A stretch of DNA of 64,000 nucleotides. Source: Spirochaetales bacterium Spiro_05. Its GTDB lineage: Bacteria > Spirochaetota > Spirochaetia > Sphaerochaetales > Sphaerochaetaceae. The notes under the pieces were generated by a model. The model did no database searches, had not been told where the DNA came from, and saw only the letters and a list, made by a program, of their open reading frames with translations. The position numbers and the translations under genes are program-made. Of this stretch, positions 16,238 to 24,296 are shown in pieces. How positions within the stretch are numbered: position 1 is the first letter of the stretch; each line of letters opens with the position of its first letter. Where the stretch lies: contig LVBG01000018.1 in NCBI GenBank assembly GCA_001603115.1, forward strand, positions 62,001-126,000, written 5' to 3'.

Positions 16238-17461
16238 TCAATCTTGCCTTTGCACTCTCTTTTCGAGATTTGTCAGGTACGATTGTCGCATGGCTGCCTC
16301 AAATGTCCGGTCATTGGGATAGCTGTACCCAAATGTGGGCTCCCAGAGGGAGGGATCCTCCATGCAGAGGTAGAAGAAGGGTGAGCCCTGCTTCCAGGTT
16401 GTGGGGAATCTGTCGTACGCGAAGCCAAAGAGGTTCTGCTTTGTTTCCAAGGGGTAGGAGTACTTGCCTGCGGTGAGGGTGAGATCCATGTCCAGGATCC
16501 TCGTCTTTCGCTGGGAACTGCGAAGCTCTCGCAGGACAGCCTTTGTGAAGGTGAGGGTCCCCAGGCTGAACATCATCAGGTCCTCTGGTTCGAAGCGGGA
16601 GACTATTGCATCAATCAAGGAACCGTACTCATCTTCCCAGCCCGAAAAATGGACCATTGGATGGAGATGGAATCCAATCAGCAGACCCTTGTCACGCGCA
16701 CGTTGGGCGGCATCGAGACGTTGGCCCAGCGAAGCTGTCAGATGCTCTTCCTTGGCGATGATCGTCTCTGCGTTGAGCGACCAGGTCGGTACCATATTTG
16801 CAGGGAGATCAAGATCCAGGTAATCGGTTCTCTTGCTCTTGGTCTTCAGCTCGATGATCAGGTTGGGGTGCTTTCGTGCAAATGCTGCAAGCGCATCAAG
16901 GGTGCCATAGTCGTTACCCCAGAGCAGTGAGTCACTGCTCTGCCCTGTTCCGATGTGCCAGGTTCCCTCTTCCAACTGGAGGGAGGAGAGCCTCTGCTCA
17001 AGGTTCTCCACCACCCGGATCTCATGGCTGTTATAGAAGGACTGAATGGAACAGTAGGAGCAACCAAAGGCACATTGCTGCACGACATCCAGGGTCTTTA
17101 GATTGCAGCAACGGGTTTTCTCACCCTCAACGGGGCAGGGACAGCGGCCCATCAGCGTATCGGAGGAGACAAAGAGGCTCTTGTATTTGTCAGGCATGCG
17201 TTCATCAGGCATGAAATCGTGGTAAGGGGTGGGCATCGAGCGCTCTTCTTTCATATGCTCCAGGTGGTCAGGAAAAATCAATCGATCGGATAACCCTTCA
17301 TCGATCCACCCCCTGATGCTTCCCTTGCCCCACATGCGCACATCACAAGCATTCTCAATGATTTGTCGTTGCTCTTGATAGCTGAAGCGTTTTCGCTCAA
17401 AGAGTCCGTTCAGGTATGTTTGGTCTTCAGGGGGAAGCGCTGAAAAAAGAGGGTGTTCCAT
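16238..17461 (-). CDS. Radical SAM protein, spore photoproduct lyase-like
   Basis: A 407-aa radical SAM enzyme with cluster motif CAFGCSYCS (CxxxCxxC) near residue 140 and an overall SplB-like pattern (LKTKSKRTDYLDLDLPANMVPTWSLN split over two motifs, then LLIGFHLHPMVHFSGWEDEY). Spore photoproduct lyase reverses thymine dimers by radical chemistry. Here the organism is not expected to sporulate, but the divergent neighbour is uvrC, which supports a DNA-repair role (inference). Start MEHPLFSALP at 17461 is chosen because a TTGTTT-17-TACAAT promoter ends 7 bases upstream; no Shine-Dalgarno is present. Confidence 0.75.
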   Translation of the reverse strand: MEHPLFSALPPEDQTYLNGLFERKRFSYQEQRQIIENACDVRMWGKGSIRGWIDEGLSDRLIFPDHLEHMKEERSMPTPYHDFMPDERMPDKYKSLFVSSDTLMGRCPCPVEGEKTRCCNLKTLDVVQQCAFGCSYCSIQSFYNSHEIRVVENLEQRLSSLQLEEGTWHIGTGQSSDSLLWGNDYGTLDALAAFARKHPNLIIELKTKSKRTDYLDLDLPANMVPTWSLNAETIIAKEEHLTASLGQRLDAAQRARDKGLLIGFHLHPMVHFSGWEDEYGSLIDAIVSRFEPEDLMMFSLGTLTFTKAVLRELRSSQRKTRILDMDLTLTAGKYSYPLETKQNLFGFAYDRFPTTWKQGSPFFYLCMEDPSLWEPTFGYSYPNDRTFEAAMRQSYLTNLEKRVQRQD

Positions 17462-17468
17462 GCAAGGC

Positions 17469-17497
17469 ATTGTAGCCATTGTGGATTGCCAAAACAA
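17469..17497 (-). promoter_or_regulatory. Promoter of the SPL-like gene, predicted leaderless
   Basis: TTGTTT (17497-17492), 17-base spacer, TACAAT (17474-17469), then 7 bases to the ATG at 17461. The same geometry and -35 sequence occur at carD. It overlaps the divergent uvrC promoter. Confidence 0.6.
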
Positions 17498-17514
17498 GGG
17501 GAGGTAGCTATGCT
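17486..17514 (+). promoter_or_regulatory. uvrC promoter, nearly leaderless
   Basis: TTGCCA (17486-17491), 17-base spacer, TATGCT (17509-17514), then 9 bases to the uvrC ATG at 17524. The predicted 5' leader is only 2-3 bases. The AAGGA just before the ATG is too close to act as a normal Shine-Dalgarno. Confidence 0.6.
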
Positions 17515-17523
17515 CTAAGGACG

Positions 17524-19374
17524 ATGGGTAAGAAGAAAGACAAGCAGGTATACCAGACAGCCTCGAGTATCGAGAGCTTTGGCACCGAGGTGGCTGAGGG
17601 CGTCAATCCTCACGAAATGGCGAAGCAGATGCCCCATGCCAGCGGCGTGTACCTCATGCGGGATGAAAAGGATACCATCATTTATGTGGGCAAGGCCAAG
17701 GATCTGAAGAAACGGGTGACCAGCTATTTCTTGGCGAACCGCAGTCCCAAGACAGCGGCCCTGGTGCGCAAGATTCATCGAATCGAGCACATCATCACCG
17801 GCAATGAGTACGAGGCTCTGGTTCTGGAGAACAACCTCATAAAAAAGTACTCGCCGCACTACAACATCTCGCTCAAGGACGGGAAGAGCTATCCACTGAT
17901 CCGCATCACCAATGAGCGCTTTCCCAAGGTCTTCAAGACCCGGCGCATCATCGATGACGGTTCCTCCTACTATGGCCCCTATCCTGATGGGGGCAAGCTC
18001 GAACTCTACTTGGATCTTATTGCCAAACTCTTCCCCCTCAGGCGTTGCGGGACCCCCCTTCGAATGCGGGAAAAGCCGTGTCTCTACTACCATATAGGAC
18101 TGTGCAGCGGACCTTGCGCAAACCTGGTCACCGAGAAGGAGTACCAAAGCTCCATCACTGCGGTAAAGAACTTGCTGGAGGGCAGGACAGAAGCCCTGGT
18201 AGCCCAGCTTGAGGAGCAGATGATGCAGGCCAGCAAGGCGATGAACTTTGAGGAAGCTGCCATCAAGCGGGATCAGATTTCCGCGATCAAGGCGATTGAA
18301 ACAGGACAGCAGGTCCAGGACTTCACCCAGGAGAGCCGTGACTATGCTGCCATCGAGATGCGCGGCCCCTTATGCACCATCAGTTTGATGCAGATGCGCA
18401 GCGGCCAACTCATCGGCCGTGCCCTCTATCGTGGGGAGACCTTTGGCGATGAGACCGAAACCTTGCTCAACTTCCTCGTCCAGTACTATGCGGATGGACT
18501 GAAGCTTCCTCAGTTTCTCTATGTCTCCCATGAGATTGATGTCGATCTGATCAGGCGATACTTTACCGAACAGCTTGGGGGCAGGCTTGAGGTGAATCTT
18601 CCCTCCGATGGGAAGCACTTCAGGATTCTGAGGATGGCACGTGAGAACGCCACCAGGGATGTGGAAAAGCGGCTCAAGAGCAGAGACAATTCCCGTGGCC
18701 TGGAGGACCTTGCAGAGATTCTGGGCCTTGCAACTCCTCCCACCTTGATCGAGGGGTTCGATATCGCACACCTTGCCGGAAAATACACAATCGCTTCCCT
18801 GATCAGTTTCCGGGACGGGAACCCTGACAAGCCGAACTACCGTAGGTACAACATCAAGAGCCTTGAGGGTAAGATTGATGACTATGAGTCCATCCGTGAG
18901 GCAGTTGCCCGCCGATACTCCAAGATACTGAACGAGAACCTTGAGCGTCCCGGCCTTCTGATCATCGATGGCGGCAAGGGGCAGGTCAACGCAGCACGCC
19001 AGATTCTTGATGACCTGGGCATGTTCGAGATCCCCATCATCGGACTTGCCGAGCAGTTTGAGACCATTGTCTTTGATGATGAAAGGGAGGACCTTCAGCT
19101 TCCCGAGGATAGTGAGGCTCTGCGTCTGGTCATTGCTGTTCGGGATGAGTGCCACCGCTTTGCAACCAGTGCCAACCAAGCGGCACGCAGCAAGGAGGCT
19201 TCCTTCCGCTTGCTTGAGTCGGTGGAAGGAATAGGCAAGAAGCGCAGTGAACAGCTTATGAAACGGTATGGCAGTCTGGAAGTCTTGCTCAGCAAGAGTG
19301 CCCAGGAGCTCGCAAAAGAGAGTTCATTGCCGCTTCCTGTTGCACAGCGACTGCTCAAGCAACTCTCTCTCTAG
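17524..19374 (+). CDS. uvrC: Excinuclease ABC subunit C
   Basis: A 616-aa nucleotide-excision-repair nuclease that cuts on both sides of UvrB-bound lesions. Domains in order: GIY-YIG nuclease (GVYLMRDEKDTIIYVGKAK, near residue 40), Cys-rich region (CGTPLRMREKPCLYYHIGLC), UVR helix pair (KAMNFEEAAIKRDQI), the RNase H-like 5' nuclease domain (IEGFDIAHLAGKYTIASLIS; LLIIDGGKGQVNAA), and C-terminal helix-hairpin-helix (LLESVEGIGKKRSEQLM). The ATG at 17524 (MGKKKDKQ) is selected. The stop codon shares CTAG with holA. Confidence 0.96.
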   Translation: MGKKKDKQVYQTASSIESFGTEVAEGVNPHEMAKQMPHASGVYLMRDEKDTIIYVGKAKDLKKRVTSYFLANRSPKTAALVRKIHRIEHIITGNEYEALVLENNLIKKYSPHYNISLKDGKSYPLIRITNERFPKVFKTRRIIDDGSSYYGPYPDGGKLELYLDLIAKLFPLRRCGTPLRMREKPCLYYHIGLCSGPCANLVTEKEYQSSITAVKNLLEGRTEALVAQLEEQMMQASKAMNFEEAAIKRDQISAIKAIETGQQVQDFTQESRDYAAIEMRGPLCTISLMQMRSGQLIGRALYRGETFGDETETLLNFLVQYYADGLKLPQFLYVSHEIDVDLIRRYFTEQLGGRLEVNLPSDGKHFRILRMARENATRDVEKRLKSRDNSRGLEDLAEILGLATPPTLIEGFDIAHLAGKYTIASLISFRDGNPDKPNYRRYNIKSLEGKIDDYESIREAVARRYSKILNENLERPGLLIIDGGKGQVNAARQILDDLGMFEIPIIGLAEQFETIVFDDEREDLQLPEDSEALRLVIAVRDECHRFATSANQAARSKEASFRLLESVEGIGKKRSEQLMKRYGSLEVLLSKSAQELAKESSLPLPVAQRLLKQLSL

Positions 19375-20405
19375 CCGAATGTGGCAAACGATGCTTCATG
19401 CATGGCCTTGCCTTTCCCCTTGATGATTCGATACAGCAGCCGCTCAAGCATCAGCGTTGCCAGCTCGCTTCCTGACTCCTTGACCTGGATGTCTGCCTCT
19501 GCAAGCAGTGCAATGATTCTTCTGATGGCATCTGCTTCGTAGTACTGCAGTCCTGCATGGTAGGTGCTCTTGTCCTTGGGCTTGCGGATCGGGCAACTCT
19601 TGAGTTGCACCTGTGCCTTTGCAAATGCCTCAGATTCGCTTGTACCTGTCTCACGCTCTTCCTGGATGGAGAGCAAGCGTCTGAATTGCCACAAAAGGCC
19701 ACTTACCAAGAGAATGGCTGTCTGGCTGTCCCCGCTTCCCAAAATCACATGCAATGAGCTGAGGCTCTTTTTCAGATCCCCTTGGGCGATGGAAGGAAAG
19801 AGGGTGAAGGCATCCTCCTGGCGGCTGTGAAAGACATAGGTTTCCACATCATCCTCATCGATGGGCCTGCCCTTGTCGGATATCTGCCAGAAAAGGCCAA
19901 GTTGGTTGCAGATGGTCCTCAACTCCTGGGTGTTGTCTTCGGTAAGCTCGATGAGCAGCTCAACAGCGTCGGCCTTGATGGAGAGACCCATCTTGCGAAA
20001 GTGGTTGCGTATCCAATCGGCCTTCTGATTCTCCAAAAGGTCATAGAAGGTCTTGGTGTTCTGCTTGCTCACACCCTTCATGATCTTTGCGGAGATGAAG
20101 AGCTCGCTGGAGATGATGACCAGGGTTGCGGTATCCACTGGGTGGGCCAGATACTCCGCAAGGCTGGTCGCAAGCGATGCACTGACCGCCTCCGCTTGGC
20201 TGAGGATTACCAGACGGTGATCACTGAACAACGAGTTGTTGTTCAGGGCGGTGAAAATCTCCCCATTCTCCGTTTCGAAGGGGTAGAAGCGAGACAGCTC
20301 GATCTCAGGACCATACTCGGCGCGCAGCTGTGCTCTGATATCCTTGAGTTCTTGTTCTTTCGCCCCGGTCTCAGGCCCGAGGAGCAGGTAGGTTCGTGCA
20401 CTCAT
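19371..20405 (-). CDS. holA: DNA polymerase III delta subunit
   Basis: A 344-aa clamp-loader subunit recognised by the HolA pattern: N-terminal YLLLGPETGAKEQELKDI, LVILSQAEAVSASLATSLAEYL, TLVIISSELF, and the C-terminal YHAGLQYYEADAIRRIIALLAEADIQVKES stretch in two blocks (LLAEADIQVKESGSELATLM). It overlaps the lexA stop by 4 bases (ATGA), so it is translationally coupled as the last gene of hprK-HPr-lexA-holA. The TAG stop shares CTAG with convergent uvrC. SOS control through LexA of this polymerase subunit is possible but no LexA box was identified. Confidence 0.88.
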   Translation of the reverse strand: MSARTYLLLGPETGAKEQELKDIRAQLRAEYGPEIELSRFYPFETENGEIFTALNNNSLFSDHRLVILSQAEAVSASLATSLAEYLAHPVDTATLVIISSELFISAKIMKGVSKQNTKTFYDLLENQKADWIRNHFRKMGLSIKADAVELLIELTEDNTQELRTICNQLGLFWQISDKGRPIDEDDVETYVFHSRQEDAFTLFPSIAQGDLKKSLSSLHVILGSGDSQTAILLVSGLLWQFRRLLSIQEERETGTSESEAFAKAQVQLKSCPIRKPKDKSTYHAGLQYYEADAIRRIIALLAEADIQVKESGSELATLMLERLLYRIIKGKGKAMHEASFATFG

Positions 20406-21022
20406 GCGTAATTGCGGATCAAGAGATGAAGCTTGCCATGAATCTTGCAAGAACGGGTGATGATGGGCCCCATGGTGGAATTGGCGGGCCTCAACTCAAT
20501 GTTGCCGTTGGAAGGGTAGTAGAGCTTGAGGGTGATTCCCATCTCCTCCTCCCCGACGGTTGCGGCAACGATATCCCCGGTATCGGCGACCTCACACTTG
20601 CGAAGAATGGCAATGTCTCCATCATAGATGCCTTCCTCGATCATGCTCTCGCCTCTGATGCGCAGGGCAAAGTAGGTGTTTCTGGTATTGCGGAGCATGG
20701 TTGCGGGAATACTGAGCAGGTATTCGGTGTTCTCTTCGCTCATCAGCGGCATTCCTGCAGCAATGGATCCGATCAGGGGGATTTGGATCATCTCCTCACG
20801 GGGAAAGAACTCTGAACCGATCACCTCGATAGAGCGGGAAATCCCACTCTTTGTCTTGATCACCTGTTTTGCTTCCAAGGCCTTGAGATGGTCGTGGGCA
20901 GCCTTCACAGAGAACTGAAAGTGGTCTGCAATGTCGCGTACAGACGGTGCATAGTTGTGCTCTTTGATGAAAGTGCTGATGAAGGTAGCGACATCTTTCT
21001 GCCGCTGGGTAAGCTCACGCAT
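20402..21022 (-). CDS. lexA: LexA repressor
   Basis: A 206-aa SOS repressor/self-protease. The N-terminal winged helix (TQRQKDVATFISTFIKEH, APSVRDIADHF) is followed by the cleavage site Ala89-Gly90 (SIAAGMP) and an S24 protease domain with Ser126 (GESM) and Lys166 (TLKLYY). GAGGAGTGAACG precedes the ATG. It lies three bases after the HPr gene, so it is transcribed from the hprK promoter or an internal one. This is an unusual location for lexA. No LexA box was recognised in the window. Confidence 0.95.
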   Translation of the reverse strand: MRELTQRQKDVATFISTFIKEHNYAPSVRDIADHFQFSVKAAHDHLKALEAKQVIKTKSGISRSIEVIGSEFFPREEMIQIPLIGSIAAGMPLMSEENTEYLLSIPATMLRNTRNTYFALRIRGESMIEEGIYDGDIAILRKCEVADTGDIVAATVGEEEMGITLKLYYPSNGNIELRPANSTMGPIITRSCKIHGKLHLLIRNYA

Positions 21023-21025
21023 CGT

Positions 21026-21289
21026 TCACTCCTCGAACCTGTTCTCGAACAGGGTCTGGATGGCATCCGCCATCTGTTGTTCGTCGGGACCTTCGCAGAT
21101 CATGGTGATGGTACTTTGGTGGGTAGCCCCCAAGGTGATGATTCCCATGATGGATTTCCCGTTTATCTTCATGCTCTCCTTCTCCAGGTAAAGCTCGCTT
21201 TGGTATTTGTTTGCTGTTTTGACAATGGAGGCAGCCGGCCGGGCGTGGATGCCTGCCCTGTTGTACACTTTCAGTTCTCTGGTAACCAT
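21026..21289 (-). CDS. HPr-family phosphocarrier protein
   Basis: An 87-aa HPr with the phosphorylated His15 (RAGIHARPAA) and the regulatory Ser46 (NGKSIMGI), both canonical. The start ATG at 21289 overlaps the hprK stop by one base (TGATG). Its partner kinase HprK lies directly upstream, so Ser46 phosphorylation is likely. No enzyme I or PTS permease is visible in the window, so whether it works in sugar transport or in a nitrogen-PTS-like regulatory chain is open. It is followed by lexA and holA. Confidence 0.93.
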   Translation of the reverse strand: MVTRELKVYNRAGIHARPAASIVKTANKYQSELYLEKESMKINGKSIMGIITLGATHQSTITMICEGPDEQQMADAIQTLFENRFEE

Positions 21290-22272
21290 CAGAGGGTCTC
21301 CTCGTTGATATAGTACATTTTTCGTGCAGATTCGCTTTCCAGCCACTTCAGGACGCTCTGGTCGAACTCCTTTGCCGAGTAGTATCCGAGTTTCTTCAAC
21401 CGTTCATTTCGTGCGGCTGTCTCGATGATGACAGGGATGTTGCGTCCGGGTTTCACTGGGATGACGACCTTGGGGATGCTGATGCCGAGATAGGTGTCCT
21501 CCATGGTGGCTTCCCCGACACGGTCGTAGTTTTTCTGGGAGTCCCACGGCTCGAGATGGATGGAGAGTTGGACCTGTTTGCGATCTCGGATGGCTCCGAC
21601 CCCATAGAGGTTTGCCAAGTTGATGATGCCCAGACCTCGGATCTCCATATGGTGGGCCAGCAAAGGGTTCTCCCCCATGCCGATGAGATAGTTGTCACTG
21701 ATGTTGCGCAGTTTCACCGTATCATCACTGATGAGGCGGTGTCCGCGCTCGATCAGCTCAAGGGCTGTCTCGCTCTTTCCCACACCGCTTTCCCCGGTGA
21801 TAAGAACGCCGATTCCATAGACTTCGACGAATACTCCGTGAATGGTCTGGGTTGGGGCAAAGACCTCATCAAGCGTCTGATAGAGGCGTCGGGAGAAGTC
21901 GGAGGAGAGGAGGTCGGTCTTCAGGATCGACGTTCCCGACTCTTCGGCGAGCTCGATGACCCGATCACTGGGATTCCCGCCATCGCAAAAGACACAGCAG
22001 GGGATATCGTAGCTGAACAAGCGCTCAATGCTCGCAAGATTTTGCTCAGACTCCAGCTTGTCGAGATAGACCTGCTCTCCACGCCCGAAAACTTGGATTG
22101 AGTTGTTGCTGAACTCATCGAAGAACCCTGAAAGAGGAAGGCCGGGCCGGCTGATCTTGCTGGTGGTAATCTTTCTGGAAAGTCCGGTACGGCCGGCAAT
22201 GCAACTCAACTGCAAGTGGTTGTGTTGCTTCAAGTCCAGGTCCAAAAGTTCCAGAACGGTGAAATCGGGCAT
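21289..22272 (-). CDS. hprK: HPr kinase/phosphorylase
   Basis: A 327-aa enzyme that phosphorylates and dephosphorylates Ser46 of HPr. N-terminal DRTGG-like domain, then the P-loop GESGVGKSETALEL near residue 150 and the family signature MEIRGLGIINLANLYGVGAI. The ATG at 22272 follows AAGGAG at 7 bases; the longer frame upstream is not supported. A promoter TTGCGA-17-TATAGT lies about 40 bases upstream, making this the first gene of hprK-HPr-lexA-holA. Confidence 0.95.
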   Translation of the reverse strand: MPDFTVLELLDLDLKQHNHLQLSCIAGRTGLSRKITTSKISRPGLPLSGFFDEFSNNSIQVFGRGEQVYLDKLESEQNLASIERLFSYDIPCCVFCDGGNPSDRVIELAEESGTSILKTDLLSSDFSRRLYQTLDEVFAPTQTIHGVFVEVYGIGVLITGESGVGKSETALELIERGHRLISDDTVKLRNISDNYLIGMGENPLLAHHMEIRGLGIINLANLYGVGAIRDRKQVQLSIHLEPWDSQKNYDRVGEATMEDTYLGISIPKVVIPVKPGRNIPVIIETAARNERLKKLGYYSAKEFDQSVLKWLESESARKMYYINEETL

Positions 22273-22311
22273 CTGCAACTCCTTGTTCGCCCTCAAGGCA
22301 AATCCTGTTTT

Positions 22312-22340
22312 ACTATACAATTGTTGATGTTCTTTCGCAA
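22312..22340 (-). promoter_or_regulatory. Promoter of hprK-HPr-lexA-holA
   Basis: TTGCGA (22340-22335), 17-base spacer, TATAGT (22317-22312) on the minus strand, about 40 bases before the hprK ATG. Unlike the leaderless set it is followed by a normal leader with AAGGAG. Confidence 0.55.
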
Positions 22341-22469
22341 GTACAATATGAGACAATAAGAGAAGTACTAGGAATTCAGTGATTCAGGTTGTTGTTTATT
22401 AAATAATTATATAGAAATAAATTAAAAATTACCTAAAGAGCAATAAAAATTGCAAATGACATTTGTCCA

Positions 22470-22498
22470 TTGACGATTGGCCTTCCAAGCCTTATCCT
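22470..22498 (+). promoter_or_regulatory. hpf promoter
   Basis: TTGACG (22470-22475), 17-base spacer, TATCCT (22493-22498), about 30 bases before the hpf ATG. A very AT-rich block (about 22390-22460) lies upstream and may act as an UP element or a curved region. Confidence 0.5.
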
Positions 22499-22528
22499 TA
22501 GTGTATGACCATAGTCAAAGGAGGGCTT

Positions 22529-22825
22529 ATGAATTTGACTGTCAGAGGCATCCGTTACAACCCAAGCGATGAGACCCGTGAGTTCCTGGACAAGAAACTC
22601 CAGAAACTGCAATTCGCCGAAGGATACCTGCACGATCTCGATATCGTGATCACTCGCGAGACCGAGGGGCAGGGATTCCATTTGGACGCAAAGCTCCACT
22701 TCTCTTGGGGTACCATCAAGATGGTCAGCTATGATTGCTACGAGCTGTACGAAGGCATCGAGTTGATTACCGACAAGATTGAGGCAACGGCTCGGAAGGA
22801 GAAGAGCAAAATCAAGGAACATTGA
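22529..22825 (+). CDS. hpf: Ribosome hibernation promoting factor, short form
   Basis: A 98-aa HPF/RaiA-family protein that sits in the ribosomal A/P site region and silences ribosomes in stationary phase. The N-terminus NLTVRGIRYNPSDETREFL and the later HLDAKLHF and DLYEGIEL-like (ELYEGIELITDKIEA) segments match the family. It lacks the C-terminal dimerisation domain of long HPF. The ATG at 22529 follows AAAGGAGGG. It is convergent to rpoN with a shared hairpin terminator between them, echoing the rpoN-hpf linkage of proteobacteria but in inverted orientation. Confidence 0.9.
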   Translation: MNLTVRGIRYNPSDETREFLDKKLQKLQFAEGYLHDLDIVITRETEGQGFHLDAKLHFSWGTIKMVSYDCYELYEGIELITDKIEATARKEKSKIKEH

Positions 22826-22843
22826 TAGTGAAATGTAGATACC

Positions 22844-22869
22844 GAGGGGCGCGAAAGCGCCCCTCTTTT
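22844..22869 (+). terminator. Strong terminator between hpf and rpoN
   Basis: GAGGGGCGC pairs perfectly with GCGCCCCTC around GAAA and is followed by TTTT. It serves hpf and could also stop rpoN transcription coming from the other side. Confidence 0.85.
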
Positions 22870-22886
22870 CAATGCATGTTTGTACG

Positions 22887-24296
22887 CTAGTTTGTACCGC
22901 GAATGAAAGAAGGATCGATGTTCAGCTCGTTGCGATACTTGGCAACCGTGCGCCGTGCCACCGAAATGCCTTTCTCCTTGAGAATATCCGAGATCTTCTG
23001 GTCAGAAAGAGCTTTCTGCCCTTGGTGTTCCTCGAGAATCTGGCGGATGGTCTCCTTCACTGCTTGCTTGGAGAGTTCTGAGCCCTCTTCTCCCACTGCA
23101 TTGCTGAACAGCTTCTTGATGGGGATGATGCCCCAGTCGGTATCGATGTATTTGGCTGTGGCAATTCGGCTGATGGTTGTCTCATGGACACCCAGCTGCT
23201 CTGCAACTGCCTTCTGGGTCAGCGGCTTGATGTACTGGGGTCCGAAGAGGAAGAACTCCTGCTGTTCCTGCAAGAGGATGTGGGCAACCTTGTAGAGCGT
23301 CTGGTTTCGCACCTGCACCTGGAAAATAAGGGCGTTGGCACTCTTGATCTGTTCCTTGATGTACTGCTGGGCTTTCTTGGACTCCTCGGAACTCCCAAGG
23401 TCTTCGGCAAGGGACTCGAACTCTGTGTTGATTGCAAGGTCGGGCAACGATGAGTTGTTCATACTCAGTACCAGCTGCCCCTCCTCGTTCTTGATGGAGA
23501 GGTCTGGGATGACGTACTGCTCAGGTCCGCTGGAGAAGCTCTGTCCCGGAAATGGGGTGAGTGTCTTGAGAAAGGCGAAGAGCTCTTCCAGTTCCTCAGC
23601 ATCGATGCCCAGGTTTTTGGCCACCTGAGCCTGCTTGTTTGCCCGCATCAGTTCCAGGTTCTCCTCGACAAGCGCTTTGAAGTGCTCGAGATCCTCGCCA
23701 CTGAGGCCCTTGGCCTGTGCCTGAAGGATCAGGGACTCCCTCCAATCCTTGGCGCATACCCCAGGTGGATCGAACTGGCGGATGAGTTGCAGAAGATCAG
23801 GCAGGTGCTCTGCTTGTTTTTCGGAGAGGATGGTATTCGGTTCTTCACGAAAGAAGCCGTTTGCGTCGAGGTTGGTGATCAGGATTTCTCCCACCTTGTA
23901 TGCTTCCTCGGTGAGGTGCTCGCACCCAAGCTGGGAGAGCAGGTGTTCCTGCAGTGTCTCCTCAAGCGATAGGGCGTTCTCCATGAACTTCTGCTGGCGA
24001 TCGCTTGCCTCGTAGTCATAGCCGCCTCCCCTGTCACTTCCGTAGCTTGAGGAGTCGGAGTAGGTGTCATCGAGTCCGCTGGTCTCCCGTCTCTGCTTCT
24101 CCTGGGCAAACCGCTCATAGCTGACATCCCAGGAGGAGGGGAGATCGAGGGCAGGATTCGATTCAATCTCTGCCTTGATCCTTGCCTGCAACTCGGTAAG
24201 AGGCAGAGCCATCAGCTCGAACGACTGAAGCAATTGCGGGCTGAGCTTAAGCTGTTGTTTTTGGCTAAGGGAGAGGTTTGGTGAGAATTCCATCAT
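22887..24296 (-). CDS. rpoN: RNA polymerase sigma-54 factor
   Basis: A 469-aa sigma-54. Region I is Gln/Leu-rich (LSLSQKQQLKLSPQLLQSFE), region II acidic, then the core-binding domain and the C-terminal DNA-binding domain with an HTH (AEQLGVHETTISRIATAKYI) and the RpoN box (ARRTVAKYR) close to the end. The ATG at 24296 overlaps the lptB stop by 4 bases and follows GAGG. It is the last gene of lptC-lptA-lptB-rpoN, the same order as in proteobacteria. A sigma-54 activator of NtrC type is encoded at 49119-50477. Confidence 0.95.
   Translation of the reverse strand: MMEFSPNLSLSQKQQLKLSPQLLQSFELMALPLTELQARIKAEIESNPALDLPSSWDVSYERFAQEKQRRETSGLDDTYSDSSSYGSDRGGGYDYEASDRQQKFMENALSLEETLQEHLLSQLGCEHLTEEAYKVGEILITNLDANGFFREEPNTILSEKQAEHLPDLLQLIRQFDPPGVCAKDWRESLILQAQAKGLSGEDLEHFKALVEENLELMRANKQAQVAKNLGIDAEELEELFAFLKTLTPFPGQSFSSGPEQYVIPDLSIKNEEGQLVLSMNNSSLPDLAINTEFESLAEDLGSSEESKKAQQYIKEQIKSANALIFQVQVRNQTLYKVAHILLQEQQEFFLFGPQYIKPLTQKAVAEQLGVHETTISRIATAKYIDTDWGIIPIKKLFSNAVGEEGSELSKQAVKETIRQILEEHQGQKALSDQKISDILKEKGISVARRTVAKYRNELNIDPSFIRGTN

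Noticed and set aside
19375-19420. uvrC terminator inside holA (GGCAA...TTGCC)
   Set aside because: Only a 5-base outer stem with unequal internal loops and no T-run; too weak to list as a terminator.
22273-22376. LexA-binding site in front of the hprK-HPr-lexA-holA operon
   Set aside because: No GAAC-N4-GTTC or CTGT-N8-ACAG palindrome was found; the nearest resemblance (GCGAACAAGGAGTTGC) is the ribosome-binding site with wrong spacing.
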